Below are positions 27,850 through 36,889 of a stretch of 64,000 nucleotides of DNA, in pieces. The notes under the pieces were generated by a model. That model did no database searches. It was not told where the DNA came from and was given only the letters and a program-made list of their open reading frames with translations. The DNA comes from Rhodospirillaceae bacterium (lineage in GTDB: Bacteria > Pseudomonadota > Alphaproteobacteria > Rhodospirillales > Rhodospirillaceae). Numbering within the stretch: position 1 is the first letter of the stretch; each line of letters starts with the position of its first letter. Both the position numbers and the translations under genes were made by a program. Where the stretch lies: assembly GCA_040219235.1 (NCBI GenBank), contig JAVJSV010000011.1, forward strand, positions 372,001 to 436,000. The letters are read 5' to 3'.

Positions 27850-29735
27850 TTATCAACCGTGATAATGATCGCATTCGTTTGTTCAACCGCCGCGCTGTGG
27901 TGTTGGGTGGTGGACAGGCTCTGCTGATCTCAGCGCTGGTCGGGCGCATGTATTACTTGCAAGTTGTGGAAGCCGACCGTTACCGGATGCTGGCGGAAGA
28001 GAACCGGATCAACTTGCGCCTGCTGCCGCCGCCGCGTGGCCGGGTGGTTGATCGGTTTGGTGTGCCACTGGCGCTGAACCGTCAGAATTTCCGGGTGCTG
28101 GTGGTGTCTGAGCAAACTAGAGATTTGGCGGCGACCCTTGATGCGCTGGCCGATGTTATTGAACTCTCTGAATATGACCGTGATCGGGTGCAGCGCGAGG
28201 TGCGCCGTCGTCGCAGTTTCGTACCCGTCACCGTGCGTGAAAATCTCAACTGGGAAGACATGGCGCGTATTCAAGTGAATGCACCAGACTTGCCTGGGGT
28301 GATCGTCGATGAAGGTCTGGCGCGCCATTACCCGCAAGTTCAAACCGCCGCCCATGTGCTGGGCTATGTGTCCAGTGTTGATGAAGATGACTTAACGGGC
28401 GATCCGCTGCTGCAGTTGCCTGGGTTCCGCATCGGCAAAGCCGGCATGGAACAAAAATTTGATCTGGCGCTGCGTGGCGCCGGCGGGAACAGCCAGGTTG
28501 AAGTGAACGCCCTGGGCCGGGTCATCCGCGAATTAGAGCGCAAAGAAGGTGAGGCCGGAGAAGATTTGGTGCTCACTCTTGATGAGCGTCTGCAACGGTT
28601 TGCCGCAGAACGCCTGGGGGCGGAAAGTGCTGCCAGCGTGGTGATGGATATTCATACCGGCGAAGTGCTGCTGATGGCCTCAACACCCAGCTTCGACCCC
28701 AATGCGTTTAACCGCGGACTCACCCAGCGCGAGTGGAACGCGCTGTCTGGTGATCCACGTGCACCAATGACCAACAAGGCGATTTCAGGCCAGTATTCGC
28801 CCGGATCAACGTTTAAGATGATTGTGGCGCTGGCCGCCCTGGAGCAAGGGGCGATCACGCCGGAGCAAACCGTTTATTGTAGGGGGCATACAAATTTAGG
28901 GTCGCGCCGCTTCCACTGCTGGGAAAAACGCGGACACGGCAACATGGATATGGTGCAGGCCATTGCCCAATCCTGCGATGTCTATTTTTATGAAGTCGCG
29001 CGGCGGATCGGGGTCGATCGCATTGCTGAAATGGCACGACGACTTGGCTTGGGCGAGGCCACCAACGTCGGTCTGCCCGGCGAACGCCCTGGTCTAATTC
29101 CCACCGAAGCTTGGAAGCGTGCCACACGTGGCGAGCCCTGGCATCAGGGCGAAACCTTCAACGTCGGTATTGGGCAAGGCGCGGTTTTGACCACGCCGAT
29201 GCAACTGGCCGTTATGAGCGCCCGCCTGGCGACGGGGCTTGCTGTAGAGCCTGTGCTGACGCGCCAAATTATGGCGGGTAAAACCATGATGAAGCGCCCG
29301 ACAACAGAGTTTGCGTCTTTAAACATCAACCCGGCCCACTTGGCTGTGGCCCGGCGCGGTATGTTTGAAGTGCTGAACGGGCCGCGCGGCACGGCGCGGG
29401 CCTCGAAGCTTAAAGTGGACGGTGTTCAGATGAGCGGCAAAACCGGCACAACCCAGGTCAAGCGCATTACCATGGCCCAGCGCGATGCCGGCCTGCCCGA
29501 TAAAGATGAGATTCCCTGGAACGAGCGTACGCACGCGTTGTTTGTGGCCTACGCGCCGGAGGACAGTCCGCGCTATGCTCTGTCGGTTATTGTTGAGCAT
29601 GGCGGCGGTGGTTCTGCCGTTGCAGCTCCAATTGCGCGCGATATCATGACCGAAGTGTTGCGCCTCGACCCCTCCCGCAGACCCCGACGGGATGAAGAGC
29701 AGATCGCAACAACCGATCCCGGAGCACCTGCATGA
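27846..29735 (+). CDS. mrdA: Penicillin-binding protein 2 (elongasome transpeptidase)
   Basis: A 629-residue class B PBP cross-linking lateral-wall peptidoglycan. One N-terminal membrane helix (about residues 18-40) is followed by the PBP dimer/pedestal domain with PPPRGRVVDRFGVPLALN, and a transpeptidase domain (about 265-610) with SPGSTFKM (catalytic Ser, SxxK), SCD (SxN motif) and SGKTGTTQV (KTG). It ends with a variable tail RRPRRDEEQIATTDPGAPA. The stop TGA overlaps an ATG in the first of three tandem 23-bp repeats that lead to rodA. Confidence 0.95.
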   Translation: MIINRDNDRIRLFNRRAVVLGGGQALLISALVGRMYYLQVVEADRYRMLAEENRINLRLLPPPRGRVVDRFGVPLALNRQNFRVLVVSEQTRDLAATLDALADVIELSEYDRDRVQREVRRRRSFVPVTVRENLNWEDMARIQVNAPDLPGVIVDEGLARHYPQVQTAAHVLGYVSSVDEDDLTGDPLLQLPGFRIGKAGMEQKFDLALRGAGGNSQVEVNALGRVIRELERKEGEAGEDLVLTLDERLQRFAAERLGAESAASVVMDIHTGEVLLMASTPSFDPNAFNRGLTQREWNALSGDPRAPMTNKAISGQYSPGSTFKMIVALAALEQGAITPEQTVYCRGHTNLGSRRFHCWEKRGHGNMDMVQAIAQSCDVYFYEVARRIGVDRIAEMARRLGLGEATNVGLPGERPGLIPTEAWKRATRGEPWHQGETFNVGIGQGAVLTTPMQLAVMSARLATGLAVEPVLTRQIMAGKTMMKRPTTEFASLNINPAHLAVARRGMFEVLNGPRGTARASKLKVDGVQMSGKTGTTQVKRITMAQRDAGLPDKDEIPWNERTHALFVAYAPEDSPRYALSVIVEHGGGGSAVAAPIARDIMTEVLRLDPSRRPRRDEEQIATTDPGAPA

Positions 29736-29781
29736 TTGATCGCGGAGCGATAGCATGACGGATCCCGGAGCAACACCATGA
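29713..29781 (+). repeat. Three 23-bp tandem repeats forming a chain of ATGA start/stop overlaps between mrdA and rodA
   Basis: The units are 29713-29735, 29736-29758 and 29759-29781. Each contains a GGAG ribosome site and ends in CATGA. The first ATGA holds the mrdA stop, the last the rodA start. The two middle frames (29732-29758, MIDRGAIA, and 29755-29781, MTDPGATP) are eight-codon ORFs, each overlapping the next by ATGA. The repeat copies the mrdA 3' end (TDPGAPA), so it looks like a duplicated junction. Confidence 0.9.
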
Positions 29782-30941
29782 CCAATACCGGGTTCCTGGC
29801 AGCGCGCTTGCGGCGGGGCGACATGACCCTGACCGAGAAGCTGTGGCAGATGAGTTGGTCGCTGGTGTTTTGGATTTGCGCCATCGCGGCGATTGGCTTT
29901 TTCATGCTGTATTCCGCCGCCAACGCCAGTCTGGATCCGTGGACAACCCGGCAGGCGGCGCGTTTTGGCCTAGGCTTGGTGATGATGCTAACCATCGCGA
30001 TGATCGATATCCGCCTGGTCATGCGCTATGCCTACGTGTTCTATGCGCTTGTTTTGGTGCTGCTGTTTTTTGTTGAGGTGCGGGGTGTCATCGGCGGTGG
30101 GGCGCAGCGTTGGATCGATTTGGGGGTGATTAATCTGCAGCCTTCAGAATTGATGAAGGTTGCCGTGGTTTTGGCGCTGGCGCGTTACTTCCATTCTCTC
30201 AGTTTGGAAGATACGGGACAGGTTAGGTTTCTGGTGCTGCCGTTGGTGATTGTGGCGCTGCCGGTTGTGTTGATCTTACGGCAGCCTGACCTCGGCACAG
30301 CCTTGATGGTGGTGATGGGCGCTGGGGTTTTGTTTTTTATGGCGGGGGTGCGGCTGTGGAAGTTCATTACTCTGATTGTTGCAACCTTGGCGGCCATTCC
30401 CATTGCGTGGCCCATGTTGGCGGAGTACCAACAAAATCGCATTCTGACATTTATTAACCCTGAGCGGGATCCCCTTGGTGCGGGCTATCACATTCTGCAG
30501 TCTAAAATTGCCTTGGGGTCTGGCGGATTATTCGGCAAGGGGTTCTTGCAAGGTACGCAAAGCCATCTCAATTTTTTGCCTGAGCAGCAGACCGATTTTA
30601 TTTTCACCATGCTGGCGGAGGAATTTGGCCTGGTGGGCGGTGTTGGCCTAATCGGGCTTTATGTCATTGTGCTTATTTATGGCTTTGCCATTGCGCTGAG
30701 GTGTCGTCACCAATTTGGCCGTTTGGTTGCCATTGGCGTGATCACCACCTTCTTCCTGTACGTGTTTATTAATGTGGCCATGGTGATGGGCCTGATCCCT
30801 GTGGTGGGTGTGCCGCTGCCGTTGATTTCCTACGGGGGGACGGCGTTACTCACCATTATGATGTGTATGGGCCTGTTGATGAGCGTGTATGTGCACCGTG
30901 ATGTGCAGATTGGTGTGCGCGGTGGCTATGATGATGGTTGA
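29778..30941 (+). CDS. rodA: Peptidoglycan glycosyltransferase RodA
   Basis: A 387-residue SEDS-family polymerase that extends glycan strands in partnership with PBP2. It has about ten membrane helices. Conserved SEDS elements: GGGAQRWIDLGVINLQPSELMK, QPDLGTALM, LGSGGLFGKGFLQGTQSHLNFLPEQQTDFIF and GVPLPLISYGGTALLT, here cited in part; the catalytic Asp lies in the SEDS loop before FIFTMLAEEFG. The ATG at 29778 overlaps the last mini-ORF stop. It is the last gene of the mre operon, with a tRNA gene next downstream. Confidence 0.95.
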   Translation: MTNTGFLAARLRRGDMTLTEKLWQMSWSLVFWICAIAAIGFFMLYSAANASLDPWTTRQAARFGLGLVMMLTIAMIDIRLVMRYAYVFYALVLVLLFFVEVRGVIGGGAQRWIDLGVINLQPSELMKVAVVLALARYFHSLSLEDTGQVRFLVLPLVIVALPVVLILRQPDLGTALMVVMGAGVLFFMAGVRLWKFITLIVATLAAIPIAWPMLAEYQQNRILTFINPERDPLGAGYHILQSKIALGSGGLFGKGFLQGTQSHLNFLPEQQTDFIFTMLAEEFGLVGGVGLIGLYVIVLIYGFAIALRCRHQFGRLVAIGVITTFFLYVFINVAMVMGLIPVVGVPLPLISYGGTALLTIMMCMGLLMSVYVHRDVQIGVRGGYDDG

Positions 30942-30998
30942 GGCGGGCCGTTAGGCGGCGGCGCTGAAAGATACGACACTGCGCCACGGCTGCAGCGC

Positions 30999-31027
30999 TT
31001 GCCACAAGGCCAGTGACCCCGTATAAA
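30999..31027 (+). promoter_or_regulatory. Promoter of tRNA-Lys
   Basis: TTGCCA and TATAAA (each one mismatch from consensus) with a 17-base spacer, about 54 bp upstream of the mature tRNA. The GC-rich discriminator after the -10 (CCGCGAC) is typical of stringently controlled stable-RNA promoters. Confidence 0.65.
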
Positions 31028-31080
31028 CCGCGACTTCCGGCGGAGTGTTGTTTTAGCTCCGCGACCCGATAGCTCAGGTG

Positions 31081-31156
<76 letters not shown>

Positions 31157-31301
31157 ATTTTTAAAATTAAATGAGTGTCTTAGCTATAGAATCCCGAATG
31201 TGAAATGTTTCTAAAAGGAATTTCGGGAGCGCTTCGGAAGTATTCGGCACTGGAAATAGCTTCCCCGATACCATTAGTTTGGCCATTGAGAATGGTAAAT
31301 T

Positions 31302-31712
31302 CTACTTGCCAAAGATATGGTGAGAGGCGCCAATCGAAGCTAGATCAGTCTCAAAATTAGATCTCAAGGTTTCGAGCCCGAGATAATAACTACTGAATGA
31401 TTTTGAGACTCTTTCAGCAGTGGCTCGGTCTTTAGGAAACGGTATTAATACCTCATTCACTCAATTGCCCACATCAAGTGAAAACTGATCGATAATCGAA
31501 GTATTGTTGACTCGGACAATTACGACTTCTTTGGTCAATACCACGTTCTCTTGTCCAGGCATCAAAACACAAAACTCTCCAATATATTTACTGGCTCTTT
31601 CTGGCGAAATTAAACCGTAAAAATTGAGGCCCGAAACCTCGCCGCCTAAACAAGAATTTATGAACCGGAGAAGGTGCCTGGTTGTGTTAATCAGGGAATG
31701 AATTGCAACGAG
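31302..31712 (-). pseudogene. Remnant of a protein gene with an in-frame stop (possibly a DNA methylase / type I restriction specificity C-terminus)
   Basis: Reading the minus strand from 31712 gives about 83 sensible codons including RFINSCLGGEVSGLNFYGL, ISPERASKYIGEFCVLMPG and VVLTKEVVIVRVNNTS, then a TGA at 31461-31463, then 53 more in the same frame (VNEVLIPFPKDRATAERVSK, LGLETLRSNFETDLASIG) to TAG at 31302. A TGG-to-TGA change would explain the break, and no start codon precedes the first part. The phrasing 'KEVVIVRV' and 'VLIPFPKD...AERVS...F' reminds me of target-recognition or C-terminal parts of restriction-modification proteins; that identification is tentative. It lies where an integrase would usually be. 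Confidence 0.5.
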
Positions 31713-31747
31713 TCATCATACGTTACAGTTTAATTCCTTAACGTTCC

Positions 31748-32926
31748 TCACACACTCTCAGCGTTTCGGTCTGCCCATGCTGTTTTAAGTATTGCACCGA
31801 GTGCGACCATTACGGCTAAGGCTTGAGCGACGTTGCCGAGGAAGGGCACCAAACCTATGAGTGCGAATGTAAACACTCCCGCGAAGGCCCATCCTAAGCG
31901 CCCCCGTGTCGTGATGGGGGTCCCGCTTTGTTTTGTAAGACGGCGTATTTCGAGGCCCAGCCCCATGCACGCGATGACAAATGAGGATGCCACCATGAGA
32001 GCGTAGCAACCGAGAACAAACAAGCCGAGCGGGATTCCGATTAAGGTGGCCATCAGAATGGCGCTTATGGCTGGAAAGCTGATCATTGCAGCGAAACCAA
32101 TACCAAGGTTCTGGAACACGTTCGCTCTGACGCGGGCTGAAAACTTATCCATGCTCTGGGGGAACACGGTAGCGACGACACTGGCAAAAATCGCCAGGGC
32201 CACGACGATTGCAAACCATAGAGCAAGTCCCATTGCGATCATCCGCCCTATACCAACAGACTCGTCTAATCCGAAGCCGTGGTCTTGCCATACCTTCCGA
32301 GATAGGGTGCCCGTGATCACCACATCGGCGGGCAGATCAAGTTCCTCGCGGCTGCTGTAGGTAAAGTCGCCATCAATCCGAGTTCCCGATAGAATTGTTA
32401 TGGACGCAGCGTTCACTGTGACATCGCCGCCAATGCGTGAGCCGATCACGGCAGCACCACCGTTGGCTACAAGATCGCCGCTTATCGTGCCATTCAATAT
32501 AAGCTGGCCACCGGATACGATGGCATCTTCGCCAATTTCTGAGCCGTTTCGCAACGTAACGCGTCCACCGGCAACGATGAGATCGTCTGTAACCATCCCA
32601 GAAATATCGACGTCGCCGCCAGCGGCAATAACGTCTTCGACTAATATATCACTTAGCGACACTGAGCCGCCGGCAACGATTAATGATGGAGCAGAAACGC
32701 CAAAGAGATTAACGATTCCGCCCGCTGCGAACAGATCATCGACTGAAGAGTTCGTTACCGTAACAACGTCTCCAGCATAGAAGTTGAGCCCTGAACCAGT
32801 TGCAAAGTGCAGCGCACGTGTCTCTTCGCCATCATCCGCGATTGCAACGCAAGTAAGCGTAACGCTGAAAAGTAAGACAGTAAGGATTAAGCGTGCGAGA
32901 GCGGTGGCGTGGAAAGGAAGGCTCAT
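31748..32926 (-). CDS. Bactofilin-like polymer-forming repeat protein with C-terminal membrane domain
   Basis: A 392-residue protein. The signal peptide or anchor spans residues 1-30 (LILTVLLFSVTLTCVAIA). Next comes a long run of short beta-helix repeats (about 40-200) of the type AGGxVxLSxxxVxD/ISGxV, as in EDVIAAGGDVDISGMVTDDL and AGGRVTLRNGS. Then four or so membrane helices follow (about 235-385). The repeats resemble polymer-forming bactofilin/DUF583 proteins, but here they would be periplasmic. An AGGAG ribosome site precedes the ATG. An FNR-type site with a -10 lies about 120 bp upstream. Function unknown; an envelope-associated scaffold is an inference. Confidence 0.75.
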   Translation of the reverse strand: MSLPFHATALARLILTVLLFSVTLTCVAIADDGEETRALHFATGSGLNFYAGDVVTVTNSSVDDLFAAGGIVNLFGVSAPSLIVAGGSVSLSDILVEDVIAAGGDVDISGMVTDDLIVAGGRVTLRNGSEIGEDAIVSGGQLILNGTISGDLVANGGAAVIGSRIGGDVTVNAASITILSGTRIDGDFTYSSREELDLPADVVITGTLSRKVWQDHGFGLDESVGIGRMIAMGLALWFAIVVALAIFASVVATVFPQSMDKFSARVRANVFQNLGIGFAAMISFPAISAILMATLIGIPLGLFVLGCYALMVASSFVIACMGLGLEIRRLTKQSGTPITTRGRLGWAFAGVFTFALIGLVPFLGNVAQALAVMVALGAILKTAWADRNAESV

Positions 32927-33020
32927 ATTGGATACTCCTGAACATTTACAGCTTGCGGAAGAACCGAAATGCCAATCACATTGTATGTTCTAGCCATGCT
33001 GAACAACATCTTCATGCACC

Positions 33021-33061
33021 AGTAGATCACAACTCAGATCGCGCTTATTGATCAGCGTCAA
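33021..33061 (-). promoter_or_regulatory. FNR/FixK-type box and -10 for the bactofilin-like gene
   Basis: On the minus strand TTGACGCTGATCAA (33061-33048), then 21 bases, then TCTACT (33026-33021). The gap matches class II FNR promoters. Confidence 0.65.
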
Positions 33062-33074
33062 ATTCGGGTTCGAC

Positions 33075-34937
33075 CTATGCTCTATTCGCTCTACGGGTCT
33101 TTGCAGACGAGGGCCCCGTCACATTTTCGACCAGAAAATGGCCCTTAGCTATTTCCGCCAACTCTTCACCACTAATGGTTTCTCGCTCCAGCAGGAGGTC
33201 TGCCCCCGTTTCAAGAATGTCTTTGTGTTCGGAGAGAAATTTTTTTGCTTTTCTATAAGCCTCCTCAACGAGTTGCCTGACGGCGCAATCAATCTCGCGC
33301 GCTGTTTCTTCACTAAATTGGCGGGGGCCAGCCTCTATGGGTATGTCCAGGTATGTCATGCGCTTGGGCTCGTAGACGACCTGCCCAAGGGTTGCGTCCA
33401 TGCCATACTGCATAATCATACTTCGGGCGATATCTGTTGCTTTAACCAGATCGTCTCCGGCACCAGTTGATATGGTGTCAAATACAAGAACCTCGGCTGC
33501 CCGGCCTCCGAGAAGCACCGACATTTTTGCTTCGAGCTCTGCCTTATCCATCAAGTAACGCTCTTCAGTCGGCCGCTGCAGTGTATAGCCCAGCGCACCA
33601 ATGCCACGCGGAATGATAGAGACTTTGTGAACGGTCTCGCCCCCTTGGAGCGCTAAGGCCAGCAGGGCATGCCCCATTTCGTGGTGTGCGACGACCTCGC
33701 GCTCTCGCTTGTTCAAGACGCGGTTCTTTTTCTCTAGGCCAGCCACGATGCGTTCGAATGCGACTGTAAAGTCTTCTTCAATGATGTCATCTGCACCCCG
33801 CCGGGTTGCAACCAGAGCAGCTTCGTTCGCAAGATTGGCGAGGTCGGCACCGGTAAATCCGACCGTGAGAGAGGCAATGGCTTCCAGGTCAACGCTGGAG
33901 GCTAAGGATATTTTCTTGGTGTGAACGGCTAAGATTGCAAGGCGCCCTTCTTTGTCGGGTCTGTCGACCAGAACCTGTCTGTCAAACCGTCCCGCGCGCA
34001 ACAGCGCAGGATCTAATATCTCAGGCCGGTTAGTCGCGGCGATGAGAACCACGCCTTGCCGGGGATCGAAACCATCCAGTTCGACGAGAAGCTGGTTCAG
34101 CGTTTGCTCTTTCTCATCGTGACCACCCGACATTGGGCCGACGCCTCTGGCCCGACCGAGCGCATCCAACTCATCGATAAAGATGATGCAAGGTGCGCTT
34201 TCCGCAGCTTGGTTGAATAAATCTCGTACTCTTGCGGCACCAACGCCGACAAACATCTCGACAAACTCGGACCCGTTTATAGAAAAAAAGGGCACACCAG
34301 CCTCGCCCGCGACAGCACGGGCCAGAAGAGTTTTGCCCGTCCCCGGTGGACCAACCAGCATCGTACCCTTTGGCATTCGGGCACCGAGGCGACCATAGGT
34401 TTTTGGGTTTTTGAGAAAATCGACGATTTCCTTTAATTCCTGTTTCGCTTCATCGACGCCTGCGACGTCTTCAAAAGTAACTTTGGTATCCTTCTCAACA
34501 TAGACTTTAGCCTTGCTTTGACCGACGGCCATCATTCCGCCCATGCCTGAACGCATAGCCATACCCCTTATGAGAAAGACCCATAGGCCAATAAAGAGCG
34601 CGGTCGGCAAGACCCAAGACATTAGGCGTCTGAGCCACGTATCCTCAGTCGCACCCGTAAAAATGACGTCGTATTGAGCGAGGTCATCGGCAAAGTCGGG
34701 ATCGACGCGGACGGTCCGAATGCGAGTGCTGCCATCGGCAAGCGGGGACTTCAATTCTCCTTGGATATAGGTTTCGGTGATGACGATTTCAGCGACGTTT
34801 CCATTACGAAGCAGTGTTCTGAACTCGCTGTAGGGGACGGTCTCAATGGTCTGCAAAGCCATCCAGTACTGGAAAACCAGCATGATTCCCAATACGGCTA
34901 AAAAGTACCAAGTATTGAACTGGGCTTTTTTATCCAT
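33075..34937 (-). CDS. ftsH: ATP-dependent zinc metalloprotease FtsH (island copy)
   Basis: A 620-residue membrane-anchored AAA+ protease that degrades misfolded membrane and soluble proteins. Two N-terminal helices (about residues 8-25 and 105-125) flank a periplasmic domain. The AAA domain has Walker [14 protein letters not shown], Walker [10 protein letters not shown] and the SRH segment [20 protein letters not shown]. The zinc protease motif is [10 protein letters not shown] (HExxH). All catalytic residues are intact. The C-terminus is shorter than that of typical housekeeping alphaproteobacterial FtsH, and the protein is island-borne, so it is probably a second copy. It lies 48 bp downstream of the universal stress protein gene and likely shares its FNR-type promoter. 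Confidence 0.93.
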   Translation of the reverse strand: MDKKAQFNTWYFLAVLGIMLVFQYWMALQTIETVPYSEFRTLLRNGNVAEIVITETYIQGELKSPLADGSTRIRTVRVDPDFADDLAQYDVIFTGATEDTWLRRLMSWVLPTALFIGLWVFLIRGMAMRSGMGGMMAVGQSKAKVYVEKDTKVTFEDVAGVDEAKQELKEIVDFLKNPKTYGRLGARMPKGTMLVGPPGTGKTLLARAVAGEAGVPFFSINGSEFVEMFVGVGAARVRDLFNQAAESAPCIIFIDELDALGRARGVGPMSGGHDEKEQTLNQLLVELDGFDPRQGVVLIAATNRPEILDPALLRAGRFDRQVLVDRPDKEGRLAILAVHTKKISLASSVDLEAIASLTVGFTGADLANLANEAALVATRRGADDIIEEDFTVAFERIVAGLEKKNRVLNKREREVVAHHEMGHALLALALQGGETVHKVSIIPRGIGALGYTLQRPTEERYLMDKAELEAKMSVLLGGRAAEVLVFDTISTGAGDDLVKATDIARSMIMQYGMDATLGQVVYEPKRMTYLDIPIEAGPRQFSEETAREIDCAVRQLVEEAYRKAKKFLSEHKDILETGADLLLERETISGEELAEIAKGHFLVENVTGPSSAKTRRANRA

Positions 34938-34985
34938 GCTCTGATCTATGCACCGTAAAGCTCAGACTGAGGGTGAAAACGCTCA

Positions 34986-35855
34986 TCAATGTGCAAACAG
35001 GACCGGAATGTCCGAGTGGGAGATAACGTGACGGGTCATTCCGCCAAACACGACTTCGCGCAGTGGGCTGCGGGCATAAGCGCCCATCACAATAAGATCG
35101 GCGCTCAAGTCTTTGCATGTATTAAGCAATGTGACACCGTCAGCTTTATCGTCATCTTCGATGCGGTGAATCACAGATTTAATGTCATGCCAGCCCAAAC
35201 GTGCACTCGCCAGATTTGCATCTGGTTTACCCTCCGGCACGTCGCCGATTTGGATGATTGAGACGATTTCTGCATGTTTGATGAGATCAAGCGAAGCGCT
35301 TAATGCTCTGGATGCTGGGATGCTACCATTCCAGGCGATAGCCGCATGCTTCGGCTCAAAATGAGCTGTCTCTTTTGGAACCATGAGAACGGGATTCCCA
35401 GTATGAAACAGAGCTGCCTCTAGCGCCTGCGTTTCGTTGAAAGAAGAAACCTCCCGTGGTTGATCGACAACGACGAGGTCCACAACGCGTCCAACCGTTG
35501 ATACCGGGTCGTTATAGGTGTGTGCGAGCGGCAACCAAAACCCGGACACGCCCGGTTCCGATGTTGGCCGTTCTACCGTTTTAATCGATTGTTTTTCACA
35601 GACTTGGTTAAACGCTGCTTGAGCTTGTTCGCGCAAGTGGGTCGTAACCTTATGGGCAGCCTTGTAGAGTTCTTCGTGGTACGCGCCACTCATTCCGAGC
35701 CCAAGATACCCACCATACACTAAAGGATCGCCAACCGTGTGAGTTCCAATGATGTGGCCATCATTCAAAGCTGCAACATGAAATGCGGCGTCAACAACGT
35801 GGGTCGCTAACGTGTCTCCTGTTAACGGAACTAAAATCGTCTTCAACAGCGCCAT
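34986..35855 (-). CDS. Tandem-domain universal stress protein
   Basis: A 289-residue protein with two UspA folds. The first (about residues 1-140) begins KTILVPLTGDTLATHVVDAA. The second (about 150-289) ends with ADLIVMGAYARSPLREVVFGGMTRHVI, the G-2x-G-9x-G(S/T)-like nucleotide-binding signature, suggesting ATP or AMP binding in the second domain only. Tandem Usp proteins accumulate under oxygen limitation or stress in many bacteria. It is the first gene of the usp-ftsH unit; the box at 35919-35932 stands 64 bp upstream of the start. Confidence 0.88.
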   Translation of the reverse strand: MALLKTILVPLTGDTLATHVVDAAFHVAALNDGHIIGTHTVGDPLVYGGYLGLGMSGAYHEELYKAAHKVTTHLREQAQAAFNQVCEKQSIKTVERPTSEPGVSGFWLPLAHTYNDPVSTVGRVVDLVVVDQPREVSSFNETQALEAALFHTGNPVLMVPKETAHFEPKHAAIAWNGSIPASRALSASLDLIKHAEIVSIIQIGDVPEGKPDANLASARLGWHDIKSVIHRIEDDDKADGVTLLNTCKDLSADLIVMGAYARSPLREVVFGGMTRHVISHSDIPVLFAH

Positions 35856-35891
35856 TCTGAGCCTCCTAATCTAGCAGCATGACGATGAAAA

Positions 35892-35932
35892 ACTTAACCG
35901 CTGGATCGATTGAGTACTTTGACCGTGGTCAA
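35892..35932 (-). promoter_or_regulatory. FNR/FixK-type box and -10 for usp-ftsH
   Basis: Minus strand TTGACCACGGTCAA (35932-35919), 21 bases, then TTAAGT (35897-35892). The box is the same sequence, read from the other strand, as the one before the atpD remnant at 50248. Confidence 0.7.
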
Positions 35933-35985
35933 GTACCCGAGGCTGGCTGCATTATTTTATGATTTTCGGATAGGGTGTGACGCGT

Positions 35986-36612
35986 TCAAGTGTCGGCTTT
36001 GGTGGTCAATGGAGGGAAGGCCTTAAGGATTTCAGCGACCGCTTTATTGATAAGGGCCTCAACATCGTCTTCAGCACGAATCCGCTCGGATGCCCAGCCA
36101 TGCCAAACCTGCTCTCTTGATAGTCGATCAAAGATATCGATGGCGAGCGTGCCTTCCGTGTAGGTTTCAAGCAAAGGCTCATCCAAAACAATATAGTCGT
36201 GCCGCCAGTAGCGGCTTCGATACCATACTGTTCCCTCAGTGGAGGTTCTTATTTTTTCTCGTGTGCCGACGGTAAAGGAAATTACGATGTCAGCGGTTTC
36301 TGTTGATGTTTTTGTTATGCCTTTCTGTGCCATTTCATGTTCAACCGCCCGACGTATTCTTCGGTCATTAAGGGGTGTGGCATGTGGTTCATCTGATGTC
36401 GGGTGCAAGAACGGCTCATCAGAGGCCCAGGCATAGGTTCTAATGCTCGAGAAATCCCGCGAAGGGTCGTAGTCGCTCCATGCTGTTATCTGAGACGCGC
36501 ACCCAGCCAACGAGATGGCCGTGAAAACAAGAAAAAAAACGGCGACCAAGCATCTAATCTGACCCGAGACCGTTGGGGTTGCGATGGCTGTTGGAAGTGC
36601 GAAAGCAGTCAT
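35986..36612 (-). CDS. DUF4136-like lipoprotein
   Basis: A 208-residue predicted lipoprotein. The start at 36612 gives a signal sequence ending in the lipobox SLAGC (Cys about residue 32). Upstream codons of the same frame overlap another small gene and lack conservation, so they are excluded. The mature part starts SQITAWSDYDPSRDFSSIRTYAW, the pattern of DUF4136 lipoproteins ('D Y D x x x D F s x y k T y a W'), and ends with AINKAV-like helical sequence. It is anchored in the inner or outer membrane; function unknown. Members are common in stress and envelope gene clusters. Confidence 0.75.
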   Translation of the reverse strand: MTAFALPTAIATPTVSGQIRCLVAVFFLVFTAISLAGCASQITAWSDYDPSRDFSSIRTYAWASDEPFLHPTSDEPHATPLNDRRIRRAVEHEMAQKGITKTSTETADIVISFTVGTREKIRTSTEGTVWYRSRYWRHDYIVLDEPLLETYTEGTLAIDIFDRLSREQVWHGWASERIRAEDDVEALINKAVAEILKAFPPLTTKADT

Positions 36613-36668
36613 AAGTCGGTTCCTATCGTGCCGCCGCTCTCTTAGGAGTGATACGGCTATTAACTGAA

Positions 36669-36842
36669 TTAGTTCGCCGGACCGATATACCCGGAGAAAT
36701 ATATAGCGAGTCCCAACATCAATATGACGGCGACCCACAAACACACCATCCATGGCGACGGCCCAGACTGATCTGACTTTAGGCCATACCGTTTCTTCCA
36801 CCCGAACACACCCGACTTTCGAGAACGGAAACCGTGTTTCAT
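36669..36842 (-). CDS. 57-residue single-pass membrane protein
   Basis: A small frame with a strongly basic N-terminus (MKHGFRSRKSGVFGWKKRYG) and one hydrophobic helix (MVCLWVAVILMLGLAIYFSG), ending YIGPAN. GAGG stands about 9 bases before the ATG on the minus strand. It sits in the gap between the lipoprotein gene and the FNR-like gene, all on the same strand. The positive-inside rule predicts a cytoplasmic N-terminus. No family recognised. Confidence 0.6.
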   Translation of the reverse strand: MKHGFRSRKSGVFGWKKRYGLKSDQSGPSPWMVCLWVAVILMLGLAIYFSGYIGPAN

Positions 36843-36889
36843 CGTCTGACACCTCTATCGGTAAATCTGATACACTCGGTAATTTGTTA

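Noticed and set aside
36111-36131. TTGAT...ATCAA inside the lipoprotein gene, and a similar one inside usp near 35278
   Set aside because: Spacers are 5 and 3 bases instead of 4 and both lie within coding sequence.
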